Assembly (NCBI RefSeq): GCF_013113715.1
Contig: NZ_CP053344.1
Coordinates: 2,790,001 to 2,854,000 of the forward strand
Source: Herbiconiux sp. SALV-R1
Lineage (GTDB): Bacteria; Actinomycetota; Actinomycetes; Actinomycetales; Microbacteriaceae
DNA length: 64,000 nucleotides
Direction of reading: 5' to 3'
The notes under the pieces are model-generated. The model was not told where the DNA came from, ran no database searches, and saw only the letters and a program-made list of their open reading frames with translations. Below are positions 24,732 to 33,360 of this stretch, in pieces (within the stretch, counting starts at the first letter, position 1; each line of letters starts with the position of its first letter). A program made the translations under genes and the position numbers.

Positions 24732-25564
24732 TGACCGCATCCGTTCCCGCCGTGCGCCGGCCGAAGCGCCGCGACCGTGGAGTCGACCCCATCCCGTGGT
24801 GGCTCGTGGTCGTCGGCACCCTCGTGGCGCTCTACTTCATCCTCCCCACCCTCATCGTCATCCCGCTGAGCTTCAGCTCGGCCTCGGCCTTCGAGTTCCC
24901 GCCGAAGGACTTCTCGCTGCGCTGGTACGAGAACTTCTTCACCGACCCCATCTGGCTCGGCTCGCTCGGCAACTCGTTCCTCGTGGCGATCCTCGCCGCG
25001 CTCATCGCGACGGTCGTCGGCACGGCGGCGGCGGTCGGCCTCAACCGGCTCACCGGCCGCTTCGCCGGCTTCCTCCGTACGCTGCTCATGGTGTCGATGG
25101 TCACCCCGGCGATCGTCGTGGCGGTGGCGGTGTACATCTCCTTCCTGCAGTGGCACCTCGTGGGCACCCTGCAGGGCTACGTGCTGGCGCACGCGGCGCT
25201 CGGCGTGCCGTTCGTGCTGGTGTCGGTGACCACCGCGCTCGGGGGTTTCGATCCCAAGCTGTTGCGCGCATCCGCTTCTCTCGGCGCCCCGCCGTTCCGC
25301 TCGTTCCTCAGGGTGACGATGCCGCTCATCAGCCGCGGCGTGCTCACCGGGGCCATCTTCGCCTTCGTGACCTCGTTCGACGAGGTGGTGATCGCCCTGT
25401 TCCTCAGGGCGCCCACGTTCCAGACCCTGCCCGTGCAGATGTACAACAGCGTCACCTTCGAGCTCGACCCCACCATCTCGGCGTCGTCGAGCCTCGTGGT
25501 GGTCGTGGTGACCGTCATCTTCCTCGTGCCGCTGCTCATCGGCAGCCGCAAGAAGACCCGTTAG
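24731..25564 (+). CDS. ABC transporter permease, polyamine type (PotC-like)
   Basis: This is a 277-residue partner permease with six helices. The first is VPIPWWLVVVGTLVALYFILPT-like with LPTLIVIPLSFSSASAFEFPPK, typical of PotC. The ATPase-contact loop is LLRASASLGAPPFRSFLRVTMPL, and ISRGVLTGAIFAFVTSFDEVVIALFLRAP completes the family pattern. Translation is coupled to the first permease. The stop TAG lies in the ribosome site of the ATPase gene. Confidence 0.88.
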   Translation: MTASVPAVRRPKRRDRGVDPIPWWLVVVGTLVALYFILPTLIVIPLSFSSASAFEFPPKDFSLRWYENFFTDPIWLGSLGNSFLVAILAALIATVVGTAAAVGLNRLTGRFAGFLRTLLMVSMVTPAIVVAVAVYISFLQWHLVGTLQGYVLAHAALGVPFVLVSVTTALGGFDPKLLRASASLGAPPFRSFLRVTMPLISRGVLTGAIFAFVTSFDEVVIALFLRAPTFQTLPVQMYNSVTFELDPTISASSSLVVVVVTVIFLVPLLIGSRKKTR

Positions 25565-25572
25565 GAGACCCC

Positions 25573-26703
25573 GTGTCCACCCAGATCAGGCTCACCGAGG
25601 TGACCAAGCGCTACGGTTCGGCAGCGCCCGCCGTCGACGCCATCTCGCTCACCATCGAACCGGGCGAGTTCATGACCCTGCTCGGCCCGAGCGGCTCGGG
25701 CAAGACCACGACGCTCAACCTCATCGCGGGGTTCGAGACGCTCACGAGCGGCACGATCGCGCTGAACGGAACGGATGTGGGGCGACTGCCGCCGCACAAG
25801 CGCAACCTCGGCATGCTGTTTCAGAACTACGCGCTGTTCCCGCACATGACGGTGGCGCAGAACGTCGCCTACCCGCTGCGCGAGCGCAGGGTGTCGAAGG
25901 CCGAAACCGCGCGTCGGGTGGCCGAGGTGCTCGAGCTCGTGCAGCTGCCGGGCCGCGACGGCGCCTACCCCTCCGAGCTCTCGGGCGGGCAGCAGCAGCG
26001 CGTGGCGCTCGCCCGCGCCATCGTGTTCGACCCGGCGGCGCTGCTGCTCGACGAGCCGCTCGGCGCGCTCGACCGCAACCTGCGGGCGGCACTGCAGACC
26101 GAGATCCGCCGCATCCACCGCGAGGTCGGCTCCACCTTCGTGTTCGTCACGCACGACCAGGAGGAGGCGATGAACCTCTCCGACCGCATCGCGCTGTTCA
26201 ACGCGGGGCACATCGAGCAGGTCGGGTCGCCCGAGGAGCTGTACCGGGCGCCCGACACGCTGTTCACCGCGCGGTTCCTGGGCGACTCGAACGTGTTCGA
26301 CCTGGGCGGCTCGGGGGTCGGCGCTGGAGTCGGCGCCGGGCTCGACTCCGGGGTCGGCTCGGGCGCGGGTACCTCGGCGACCTGGGAGGGGAACACCTGG
26401 TCGGTCGACCCCGCCACCGTCACCGCGCATCCGGGCGTCTCCGCCCACGCCGCCGTCGTGGTGCGCCCCGAAGACGTGCGCATCGCCGCCTCCCCCGCCG
26501 AGGTGCCCTCGGGCGCGAACTGCATCGCCGCCACCGTGCGCGACCTGGAGTACATGGGCGCCTACCGCACGGTCATGCTCGAGCTCTCGGCGACCGGTCC
26601 GCTCGGCCGGGCGCGCATCGACGCGCTCGACTCCGCCCTGTCGCTCGGCGACCAGGTCACCGCGTGGTGGCGGCCTGAGCGCCAGCGCATCGTCGCCGCC
26701 TGA
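25573..26703 (+). CDS. ABC transporter ATP-binding protein (PotA-like)
   Basis: This 376-residue ATPase starts at GTG 25573, eight bases after AGGAGA, which overlaps the preceding stop. The Walker A motif is GPSGSGKTTTLN. The Q-loop is FQNYALFPHMTV, the signature is LSGGQQQRVALARA, Walker B is LLLDEPLGALD, and the His switch is VTHDQEEAM. The C-terminal TOBE domain (VVVRPEDVRIAA) is separated by an unusual Gly/Val/Ala/Ser repeat linker at residues about 247-270 (GVGAGVGAGLDSGVGSG). It energises the two permeases upstream. Confidence 0.92.
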   Translation: MSTQIRLTEVTKRYGSAAPAVDAISLTIEPGEFMTLLGPSGSGKTTTLNLIAGFETLTSGTIALNGTDVGRLPPHKRNLGMLFQNYALFPHMTVAQNVAYPLRERRVSKAETARRVAEVLELVQLPGRDGAYPSELSGGQQQRVALARAIVFDPAALLLDEPLGALDRNLRAALQTEIRRIHREVGSTFVFVTHDQEEAMNLSDRIALFNAGHIEQVGSPEELYRAPDTLFTARFLGDSNVFDLGGSGVGAGVGAGLDSGVGSGAGTSATWEGNTWSVDPATVTAHPGVSAHAAVVVRPEDVRIAASPAEVPSGANCIAATVRDLEYMGAYRTVMLELSATGPLGRARIDALDSALSLGDQVTAWWRPERQRIVAA

Positions 26704-26758
26704 GCGACCCCCGCATCCGTTCCACCCTCCCTGCACACCCTCACCAGCAAAGGAAAGA

Positions 26759-27859
26759 ATGACAATGACGTCCCGATCCAGAATCATCGCGGCGGGTGCC
26801 GGCCTCGTGGCCGCCACCGCCCTGCTCGCCGGTTGTGCCGGCGGCACCCCGGCCGGCACCGGCGCCTCGGGCACCGACTCCGCCTCGGGCGGCGACGCCC
26901 CGGCCACCATCACCTTCGTCGGCTACGGCGGAGGCGGGCAGGACGCCCAGATCGAGGCCTGGCAGAAGCCCTACACCGAGGCGCACCCGAACATCACCTT
27001 CGTGAACACCTCGCCGCCCGACGTGGCGCAGGTGAAGGCGCAGGTGGAGAGCGGCGCGGTGCAGTGGGACGTGATGGCCACGGCCCCCTACGCCGCCCAG
27101 CAGAACTGCGACACGCTGTTCGAGCCGCTCGACCTGAGCGGCATCGACCAGACCGACCTCGTCGAGGGCACGGTCGGCGAGTGCTACCTCGGCAACTGGA
27201 TCAACGCCACCCCCGTCGCCTACCGCACCGACGCCTTCCCCGCGGGCGAGGGGCCGAAGACGGTGGCCGACTTCTTCGACACCGAGAAGTTCCCCGGCCA
27301 GCGCGGCATCGTCACGAACCTGCAGAACGGCATTCTGGAGTACCCGCTGCTCGCCGACGGCGTCGACCCCGAGGAGCTCTACCCCCTCGACGTCGACCGC
27401 GCGCTCGACAAGCTCGGCGAGATCCGCGACGTCACGACCTTCGCACCCAACGTGGGTGCGCTGCAGCAGGCGGTCGAGGCCGACCAGGTCGACATGTTCC
27501 TGCTGCCCGACTCGCGGCTGGTGCCGCTCCTGCAGGGCGGTATGGGCATCACGATCGTCTGGGACGAGACGGTCGCCTCGCTCAACGCCTTCGCCATTCC
27601 GAAGGGCGCTCCGAACAAGGATGCGGCTGTCGACTTCATCTCGAGCGTCGTCGAACCGGAGCAGGTGGCGAAGATCTCGGAGCTGCTCGGTGTGGCGCCG
27701 GTGAACACCGCGGCGAAGCCCGAGCTCGACGAGTTCACGAAGCAGGTCGAGGTCTACGGCCCCGCGAACACCGGGGGCACGGTGCTGCAAGATGTCGACT
27801 GGTACGCCGAGAACTTCAACGACGTGTCGACCAAGCTCACCACCTGGCTCGCGGGCTGA
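26759..27859 (+). CDS. Lipoprotein substrate-binding protein of the ABC transporter
   Basis: This 366-residue extracellular binding protein has a lipoprotein signal (SRIIAAGAGLVAATALLAGC with lipobox LLAG-C). The mature part has a PotD-like layout: TITFVGYGGGGQDAQIEAWQKPYTEAHPNI, then WDVMATAPYAAQQNCD, YLGNWINATPVAYRTDAFP and FDTEKFPGQRGIVTNLQNGILEYPLLADGV. ATG 26759 follows AAAGGAAAG. It is the fourth gene of the transporter set, and the order permease-permease-ATPase-binding protein is typical of actinobacteria. The ligand is unknown. Confidence 0.9.
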   Translation: MTMTSRSRIIAAGAGLVAATALLAGCAGGTPAGTGASGTDSASGGDAPATITFVGYGGGGQDAQIEAWQKPYTEAHPNITFVNTSPPDVAQVKAQVESGAVQWDVMATAPYAAQQNCDTLFEPLDLSGIDQTDLVEGTVGECYLGNWINATPVAYRTDAFPAGEGPKTVADFFDTEKFPGQRGIVTNLQNGILEYPLLADGVDPEELYPLDVDRALDKLGEIRDVTTFAPNVGALQQAVEADQVDMFLLPDSRLVPLLQGGMGITIVWDETVASLNAFAIPKGAPNKDAAVDFISSVVEPEQVAKISELLGVAPVNTAAKPELDEFTKQVEVYGPANTGGTVLQDVDWYAENFNDVSTKLTTWLAG

Positions 27860-27934
27860 GACCCGCCCATGTCGGCTCCGGATGCTCTCGAACTCGTCTC
27901 CGGCGATGTTCGCCCCCTGAACTACGCTTCAGTC

Positions 27935-28726
27935 ATGGCGAACACCGACGGCGCGAACGAGGCATCCGGATCCGACATCCAGGCGGTGGCCCGCGTCGGC
28001 CAGATCTGCGCGTTGTTCGGCCCCCACACGGCCGAGCTCACCGCCGCAGACGTCGCCGACCGGCTCGGTCTCAACCGCACCACGGCGTATCGCTACTGTG
28101 CGTCGCTCGTGGCGGCGGGCATCCTCGACCGTGGGCCGCGGCGCGGCACCTTCGTGCTGGGCGGGCTCATGCTGCAGCTCGGCATCCACGCCCTCAGCCG
28201 CCGGCAGGTGGTGGAGATCGCTCCCCCGCGGCTGGCGGAGCTGAGCGCCGCGGTGCGCATGACCGCGGTGCTCAGCCTGTGGGGCGCTCGCGGGCCGGTG
28301 GTGACGCTGGTGGAGGAAGACCGCAGCCGCACGGCCGTCGTGACGGTGCGGGCCGGGTCGCAGCTCGACGCCACGGCCGCGCAGTCGCGGGTGTTCCTCG
28401 GCCAGCTCACCGACGAGCGGGCGATGGGCTGGATGACCGAGGGCATGACCTCGGCCCAGCGCGCCGAGCTCGAGGCCGCCGTCTACACCGCGCGCCGCGC
28501 CGGCTACTGCATCGCCTCCCAGTCGGGAGGGGTGTTCTCCGCGGCAGCCCCCGTGTTCGACGAGTTCGGCATCGCCGCCACCGTCGGGCTGCTGGGCGCC
28601 GACCCCCAGGCCGACCTCTCCGCGGGGTCGACCATCATCACCGAGCTGCTGAGAACCACGTCAGCGCTCTCCGCAGAACTCCGCGGAACGCGAGAGGCAC
28701 GACCTCATGAGAATTCCGAGCTATGA
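27935..28726 (+). CDS. Second IclR-family transcriptional regulator
   Basis: This 263-residue protein has a winged helix with TAADVADRLGLNRTTAYRYCASLVAAG and an effector domain starting LAELSAAVRMTAVLSLWGARG, paralogous to the regulator at 23088. ATG 27935 is chosen because a TACGCT -10-like element ends seven bases before it, as in leaderless messages, and gives the normal family length. An ATG at 27869 would add 22 residues. Its end overlaps the cyclase-family gene by 20 bases. Two IclR genes in one cluster suggest layered control, perhaps one for uptake and one for degradation. Confidence 0.85.
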   Translation: MANTDGANEASGSDIQAVARVGQICALFGPHTAELTAADVADRLGLNRTTAYRYCASLVAAGILDRGPRRGTFVLGGLMLQLGIHALSRRQVVEIAPPRLAELSAAVRMTAVLSLWGARGPVVTLVEEDRSRTAVVTVRAGSQLDATAAQSRVFLGQLTDERAMGWMTEGMTSAQRAELEAAVYTARRAGYCIASQSGGVFSAAAPVFDEFGIAATVGLLGADPQADLSAGSTIITELLRTTSALSAELRGTREARPHENSEL

Positions 28727-29687
28727 CGAGCTCCTCCGACGCACACCGTCCGGCTCCAGCTGGGGTGTGTTCGGGCCCGGCGATGAGCTGGGCACCGCCA
28801 ACTTCTTGACAGCGGAACGGGTCTCGGCGGCGTCGCGCCTCATCCGCACCGGCCGCCGCTTCGGGCTCGACCACCCGGTGACGGCGTTCGAGCCGTACCC
28901 CACCGGCACGCGGCGCGCGCTTCGCCACGAGGTGTTCTCGAACAACGAGTGGCATCGCGACGACTGGGTCGACTCGTTCTACCTGCAGTCGTCGTCGCAG
29001 ATCGACGCGCTGCGGCACATCGGCCATCCCGAGCACGGGTTCTACAACGGGCTCTCGAGCGCCGAGAACTCGCCGGAGTCGGTGGCTCTCGGGGTGCACG
29101 CCTACGCCGAGTCGGGTCTCGCCGGTCGCGGCGTGCTGCTCGACCTGCCCCGCTACTTCGCGCGCCACGGGTTGCCCTACGACCCGACCGCCACCATCGC
29201 GGTCGGCCCCGAGATGCTCGACGAGATGGCGGCAGAGCAGGGCGTCGAGTGGGAGGGCGGCGAGCTCCTCCTGCTGCGCACGGGATGGGCGGAGCAGTAC
29301 CTCGCGCAGACCGAGGCCGAGCGGGCGCGCATCCCGTGGCGCCGGTCGCCCGGGCTGGCGCAGCGCGAGCAGGTGGTGCGCTGGCTGTGGGACCACCAGA
29401 TCGCCCTCGTCGCCGCCGACAACCTCGCGGTGGAGGCCGACCCGGTGCTCGAGAGCGACTTCCGCTCGGCGGGCGAGAAGCCGCCCGAGCGTGGGGTCGA
29501 CCACAGCGGCATGCTGCACCGCCCCCTCATTGCGCTGCTCGGCATGGCGCTCGGCGAGCTGTGGCGGCTCGACGAGCTGGCGGCGGCGTGCGCGGCCGAC
29601 GGGGTGTACGAGTTCTTCGTGACGTGCAAGCCGCTCAACCTGATCGGCGGGGTGGGGTCGCCGCCGAACGCGATCGCGATCAAGTGA
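28707..29687 (+). CDS. Cyclase-family (kynurenine-formamidase-like) metal hydrolase
   Basis: This 326-residue protein of the cyclase superfamily contains enzymes that hydrolyse amides or lactones with a metal. Family features are NEWHRDDWVDSFYLQSSSQIDALRHIGH, where the canonical HxGTHxD motif is replaced by SSSQIDALRH, as in one actinobacterial/fungal branch. LLLRTGWAEQYL and DNLAVEADP follow. The start ATG 28707 lies within the end of the IclR gene. It is the last gene of the plus-strand arm and likely acts on the imported compound or an intermediate. Confidence 0.8.
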   Translation: MRIPSYDELLRRTPSGSSWGVFGPGDELGTANFLTAERVSAASRLIRTGRRFGLDHPVTAFEPYPTGTRRALRHEVFSNNEWHRDDWVDSFYLQSSSQIDALRHIGHPEHGFYNGLSSAENSPESVALGVHAYAESGLAGRGVLLDLPRYFARHGLPYDPTATIAVGPEMLDEMAAEQGVEWEGGELLLLRTGWAEQYLAQTEAERARIPWRRSPGLAQREQVVRWLWDHQIALVAADNLAVEADPVLESDFRSAGEKPPERGVDHSGMLHRPLIALLGMALGELWRLDELAAACAADGVYEFFVTCKPLNLIGGVGSPPNAIAIK

Positions 29688-29698
29688 GCGGATGCTCG

Positions 29699-30811
29699 TC
29701 ACGGCCTCAGATAGAGCCCGAGGCGGTGCAGTAGGGCCGCCAGCAGCATCCAGAACGCCACCATCGCGACCGTGAAGGTGAGCTGCGCCTGCCCACCGAT
29801 GGCGATCGCCGCCGCGATCTCGGCGGCGGGCGTACTCCCCGATGGTGCCGCTCGCGTGAGCACGCTCATGAGCGCGTGCGACCCGAAGTAGACGAGCAGG
29901 CTGTTGCGTCCGAGCGCGACGAGCGGCCACACCGCCGCGCGCACGCCGCGCCCCACACGGCGACGGTCGACCGCGAGGTGCGCCACGAGCAGCGCGAGCG
30001 TGGTGCCAGACGCCACCCAGAGGGCGAACGGCGCCGTCCACAACCTCTTCATGACGAGCGGATGCACGCCCGCCACCATCTCGGGCACCCAGATCGTGAG
30101 GAACCCGGCGAGCGCCGCCCCCCGCGGCGACCCCGATCAGAGGCAGCACACTCCGCCCCACTCCCCCGTTGCGAAGCCGCGGTGCGAGCAACAGATGCCC
30201 CACCGTCGCGCCGGCCGACGCGCTCACCAGCGCTCCGAGCAGGGCGACGAGCCCCACGGGGTCGTGCCCCAGCGCACCCTGGTGGTAGGTGTGCTGCGCC
30301 CCGAAGACGGCCGGGTCGATGACCCCCGACGGGTTGCACTCGGGTGTGAGAACCAGCCCCGCGCATCCGCTCGCCCACACCGAGAGCAGCACGGTGTGCC
30401 CGGTCGCGAAGACCGCGGTGACGATCGCCCACCCCCACCAGGTGCGCGTGACGAGGTGCACGAGCCCGAGCACCGGACCACCCCGGCGTACAGCTGCAGC
30501 ACGCCCGTGAGCCACCAATCGTCGAACCGCCAGCTGTTCAGCGCGATCGCGTTGTAGACGAGCCCGGCCGCGAGCAGAATCGCGACTCGCCGCAGCAGCG
30601 GCCACGCCCGCACCCGCCGATGCATCGCGAACGCGAGCCCGCACCCCGACAGCGTCACGAACACGGGGAACACGAGATCGACCGGATGCACCCCCTCCCA
30701 CACCGCATGCCCGAACCACTCCGGCTGCGCCAGCAGCGAGTCGACCCCCACGCTCACCACGAGCATCACCCCCCGCACGACATCGAGACTCAGCATGCGG
30801 GCGGCGGGCAC
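29699..30811 (-). pseudogene. Frameshifted membrane acyltransferase (DUF1624/HGSNAT-like)
   Basis: Three consecutive frames together encode one multi-pass membrane protein of about 370 residues. The first part (from ATG 30811) reads MLSLDVVRGVMLVVSVGVDSLL and later VHPVDLVFPVFVTLSGCGLAF. The second part (about 30475-30120) reads GPVLGLVHLVTRTWWGWAIV. The third (to 29699) reads WVPEMVAGVHPLVMKRLWTAPFALW and VALGRNSLLVYFGSHAL. The breaks lie near 30471-30486 and in a run of six C at 30118-30123. This is the layout of heparan-glucosaminide N-acetyltransferase-like proteins, which acetylate glycans across the membrane. Either the gene is dead or the breaks are base-calling errors in GC-rich homopolymers. 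Confidence 0.75.
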
Positions 30812-30861
30812 CCGTCAATAGTAGATGATTAACTCTCATTTATAGATGGAGGGGAGAGGCG

Positions 30862-31569
30862 ATGCTGGTTGCATACGTCGACGAGTCGTACAACGCGGGC
30901 CATTACTTCGTCGCCGCAGCGGTGGGTCACAGTCACACATGGGAGCAGATGAGCGAGCGGCTGGCGGAGATCGCCGCAACCACTTCCCGGCTACACGGAA
31001 CTCCGTTAGACGCCGAGTTCCACGGACACGAGCTCATGGGAGGCGCTGGGGAGTGGGCGTCGCTTCGCGGCAAACACCGCGAGGCCGCGGGAATCTACCT
31101 CGCCGCCTTACGCGCAGCCCGGCATGCGGAGGTCCAGTACCTCTTCCGCGGTCTGGACATTCATCGCTTGAACGCTCGATATGCCTACCCTGACCAGCCG
31201 CACTCCATTGTCTTCCGCCATCTGCTCGAACGCTTGGATCAGCATGCCGAACGAAGCGTCAAAGACGAACCCATTGTCATCGTCGCAGACGAGATCGCCA
31301 CGCAAGAGGCGCACCGTCGTCAATTTGCGAGCTACCAAGAAGTCGGCACGCGCGGCTATCGGTCGAGCCGGCTCACCCGTATCGCGGCACCTATCAATTT
31401 CGCGCGTTCGAGAGAGACGCCAGGACTTCAGGTAGCTGATCTTGCAGCCTACGTGCATTGTCGCCGCCACACCGTGGTCGACAGCCACCCGGCAGCCGCG
31501 GCAACTCTCCGCCGCCTGGCGAGGGAGATCGATCCGGTCACCGTGCACAGTTGGACATGGAAACCGTGA
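30862..31569 (+). CDS. DUF3800 protein
   Basis: This 235-residue protein has the DUF3800 pattern, which is related to RNase H-like folds. The start MLVAYVDESYNAGHYFVAAAVG carries the conserved Asp and Glu of the DES motif. VIVADEIATQEAH supplies the second acidic cluster, and PGLQVADLAAYVHCRR supplies the conserved Gln/Asp near the end. Nuclease activity is suspected for the family but not shown. DUF3800 genes are frequent near mobile and defence genes; here it stands alone next to a frameshifted gene. The ribosome site (GGAGGGGAGAGG) is strong. Confidence 0.8.
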   Translation: MLVAYVDESYNAGHYFVAAAVGHSHTWEQMSERLAEIAATTSRLHGTPLDAEFHGHELMGGAGEWASLRGKHREAAGIYLAALRAARHAEVQYLFRGLDIHRLNARYAYPDQPHSIVFRHLLERLDQHAERSVKDEPIVIVADEIATQEAHRRQFASYQEVGTRGYRSSRLTRIAAPINFARSRETPGLQVADLAAYVHCRRHTVVDSHPAAAATLRRLAREIDPVTVHSWTWKP

Positions 31570-31578
31570 CAGACGAAC

Positions 31579-31602
31579 GAAGGCCCCGCAAGCGGGGCCT
31601 TC
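31579..31602. terminator. Hairpin after the DUF3800 gene
   Basis: The arms gaaggccccgc (31579-31589) and gcggggccttc (31592-31602) pair perfectly with a minimal loop. They lie ten bases after the stop. No T run follows. The rest of 31603-31760 shows nothing else. Confidence 0.65.
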
Positions 31603-31760
31603 GGCTGGCGACGTTCCGGTAGCCGGCCCGTCGTAGGCCCATTATCGCACCGGCCCCGCGACACCACAACCGGGGCACACCCATCTCCTGGCGTGTGCGG
31701 TTCGTTCATTGCGCCACCTGCGCACGGTGCGGCGATCATTGATCGTCGTACGCTCGCAGC

Positions 31761-32249
31761 ATGAGGCCTCGACACATGACGGTTACTGCGTCGGCGGCCG
31801 TCGCGCTCCTCGCCGGCATTGCGCTAGGTGGGTGCACGCCCACTGCGGCCCCTGCCCCGACGAGTACGACCACTCCCATTTCGACCCCGACGTCTGCCCC
31901 CACGCCCTCCGCAACCCCGACGCCCCCACCGTTGCCGACCGGCACGGCCGCGCCCGAGCCGACGGCCGCGGCGGCGTACGACCTCGAGGCCGTCTACGAG
32001 GTCTGTGTCGACCTCTCCGAGGAGACTGTCGCGAGCCCGGGCACCTACATGCCGTTCGACCCCGCCGACACCAACCCGATCGCCGAGGAGAAGATCACTA
32101 CTCCCGTCTCGGACGACCCCGACGCGCTCATGATGCACGTGACGTGGACCGCGGAGACCGGCGACTGGACCTCCACCAGCTTCTGCTCGATCAGCGGCCC
32201 CTTCGACGACCCGACCATCACCCTCGAAAGAGCCAGCACCAGCAACTGA
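31761..32249 (+). CDS. Secreted lipoprotein of unknown function
   Basis: This 162-residue protein has a lipoprotein signal peptide (VTASAAVALLAGIALGGC, lipobox ALGG-C at residue 25). A Pro/Thr/Ser-rich spacer (residues about 26-70) then typically threads the cell wall. The mature domain of about 90 residues has two Cys (EVCVDLSEE and TSFCSISGP) and VTWTAETGDWTSTSF. It would be anchored in the membrane and exposed outside. No family is recognised; the two cysteines could form a disulphide. Confidence 0.75.
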   Translation: MRPRHMTVTASAAVALLAGIALGGCTPTAAPAPTSTTTPISTPTSAPTPSATPTPPPLPTGTAAPEPTAAAAYDLEAVYEVCVDLSEETVASPGTYMPFDPADTNPIAEEKITTPVSDDPDALMMHVTWTAETGDWTSTSFCSISGPFDDPTITLERASTSN

Positions 32250-32327
32250 CGACGCCTGTGTCGACCACGGAACATACTTGCCATATTGGAAACTAGGTGC
32301 CATCCTTGAACAAAGGAAGGCGGCATC

Positions 32328-32759
32328 ATGCAGAGCAACGACACCATCACCCCCATGGAGGCTCGGGAGCTGCTCGCGCGAGCGGAGCGCCTCAGCCGGT
32401 CGGCGCACAACGCGACCCGGTGGCCGTACATCACGTTCATTCTGGCGTTCGGTGTCGCCACTGCGATGGGCACCTTCGCCATGGCGCTCACGACGGGGAA
32501 CGCCTTCGGTCTCGCCTATGTCGGCACCCTGGGCGTCGCCTTCGCGCTGCTCATCTTCTTCATGGTGAGCGTCCGCGGCAGGTCGGCCTTCGCGCGCAGC
32601 CGGCGCTGGACCATCACCATCGCCGCCTGGTTCGCGGCCTACGCCTCAGCGATCGCGGTCGTCGTCTGGGCGCACGGCTCTCTGCCGCTCGCAGCCGTCA
32701 CCTCGGGCCTCATCCTCGTCGTGACCTTCGTGAGCGCCGCACGGGAGGCGCGCTCGTGA
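32328..32759 (+). CDS. Four-helix membrane protein of unknown function
   Basis: This 143-residue protein starts with a charged helix (TPMEARELLARAERLSRSAHNATRW), followed by four hydrophobic helices (for example YITFILAFGVATAMGTFAMA and WTITIAAWFAAYASAIAVVV). A gene of this type commonly precedes a small winged-helix regulator in actinobacteria, and here the GTGA overlap couples the two. The start ATG 32328 has AAGGAAGG about ten bases before it. The molecular role is unknown. Confidence 0.72.
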   Translation: MQSNDTITPMEARELLARAERLSRSAHNATRWPYITFILAFGVATAMGTFAMALTTGNAFGLAYVGTLGVAFALLIFFMVSVRGRSAFARSRRWTITIAAWFAAYASAIAVVVWAHGSLPLAAVTSGLILVVTFVSAAREARS

Positions 32760-33082
32760 CCGTCACCGAGCCACACCCGCACCCGCACCCCCGGCACCGC
32801 CTCGACGACCTGCTGCAGAACCCCGTGCGCTTCTCGATCGTCGCCGCCCTAGACCGCGCCGGCACCCTCTCCTTCAAAGAGGTGCGCGACGCCGTCGAGA
32901 TCACCGACTCCGCCCTGAGCAAGCAAGTCTCCTCCCTCGAGACCGCCGGCTACCTCAAGGTCGGCAAGTCCTTCGCCGGCAAGATGCCCCGCACCTCCCT
33001 CACCCTCACCCGCGAGGGCCGCACCGCCTGGCGCACCCACCTCACCACCCTCCGCGAAATCGCCGGCGACGCCGCGGGGTGA
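32756..33082 (+). CDS. Winged-helix transcriptional regulator
   Basis: This 108-residue DNA-binding protein has a MarR/ArsR-like winged helix of the HTH_27 kind. LDDLLQNPVRFSIVAALDRAGTLSFKEVRDAVEITDSALSKQVSSLETAGYLKVGK contains the recognition helix, and TSLTLTREGRTAWRTHLTTL forms the wing and dimer helix. The N-terminus has a His/Pro stretch (HPHPHPRHR). The start is GTG 32756, overlapping the membrane-protein stop. It probably regulates its own operon. Confidence 0.85.
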   Translation: MTVTEPHPHPHPRHRLDDLLQNPVRFSIVAALDRAGTLSFKEVRDAVEITDSALSKQVSSLETAGYLKVGKSFAGKMPRTSLTLTREGRTAWRTHLTTLREIAGDAAG

Positions 33083-33360
33083 CGACGGGAGCGTCTGTCT
33101 GCCTATGGCGCGAGGTCCCCAATCAACCTCGGGTAACGCATCGAGACAGGGGGCACTCACTGGGCACTTAAAGGGCGTGACTCTCGACGTTCGCCATTGG
33201 TGAAGCATCTGCCGGGGCAATTCGTGGGCTCAGCAGGCCAGCACGGCCTCTGACGATCTGCCGGCCGGGTGCTGCCGCAACAGGCAAGCGGAGCACCCTT
33301 GGCCATGGCCCCATTCTGGGGTGGCCAGGGGCCTTGACCCGGAAGGCGTGGACAGACAGC

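Noticed and set aside
24515-25192. 225-codon minus-strand frame over the permease genes
   Set aside because: Its composition is extreme (His/Arg/Glu-rich), it is antisense to coupled membrane proteins, and it is not a credible protein.
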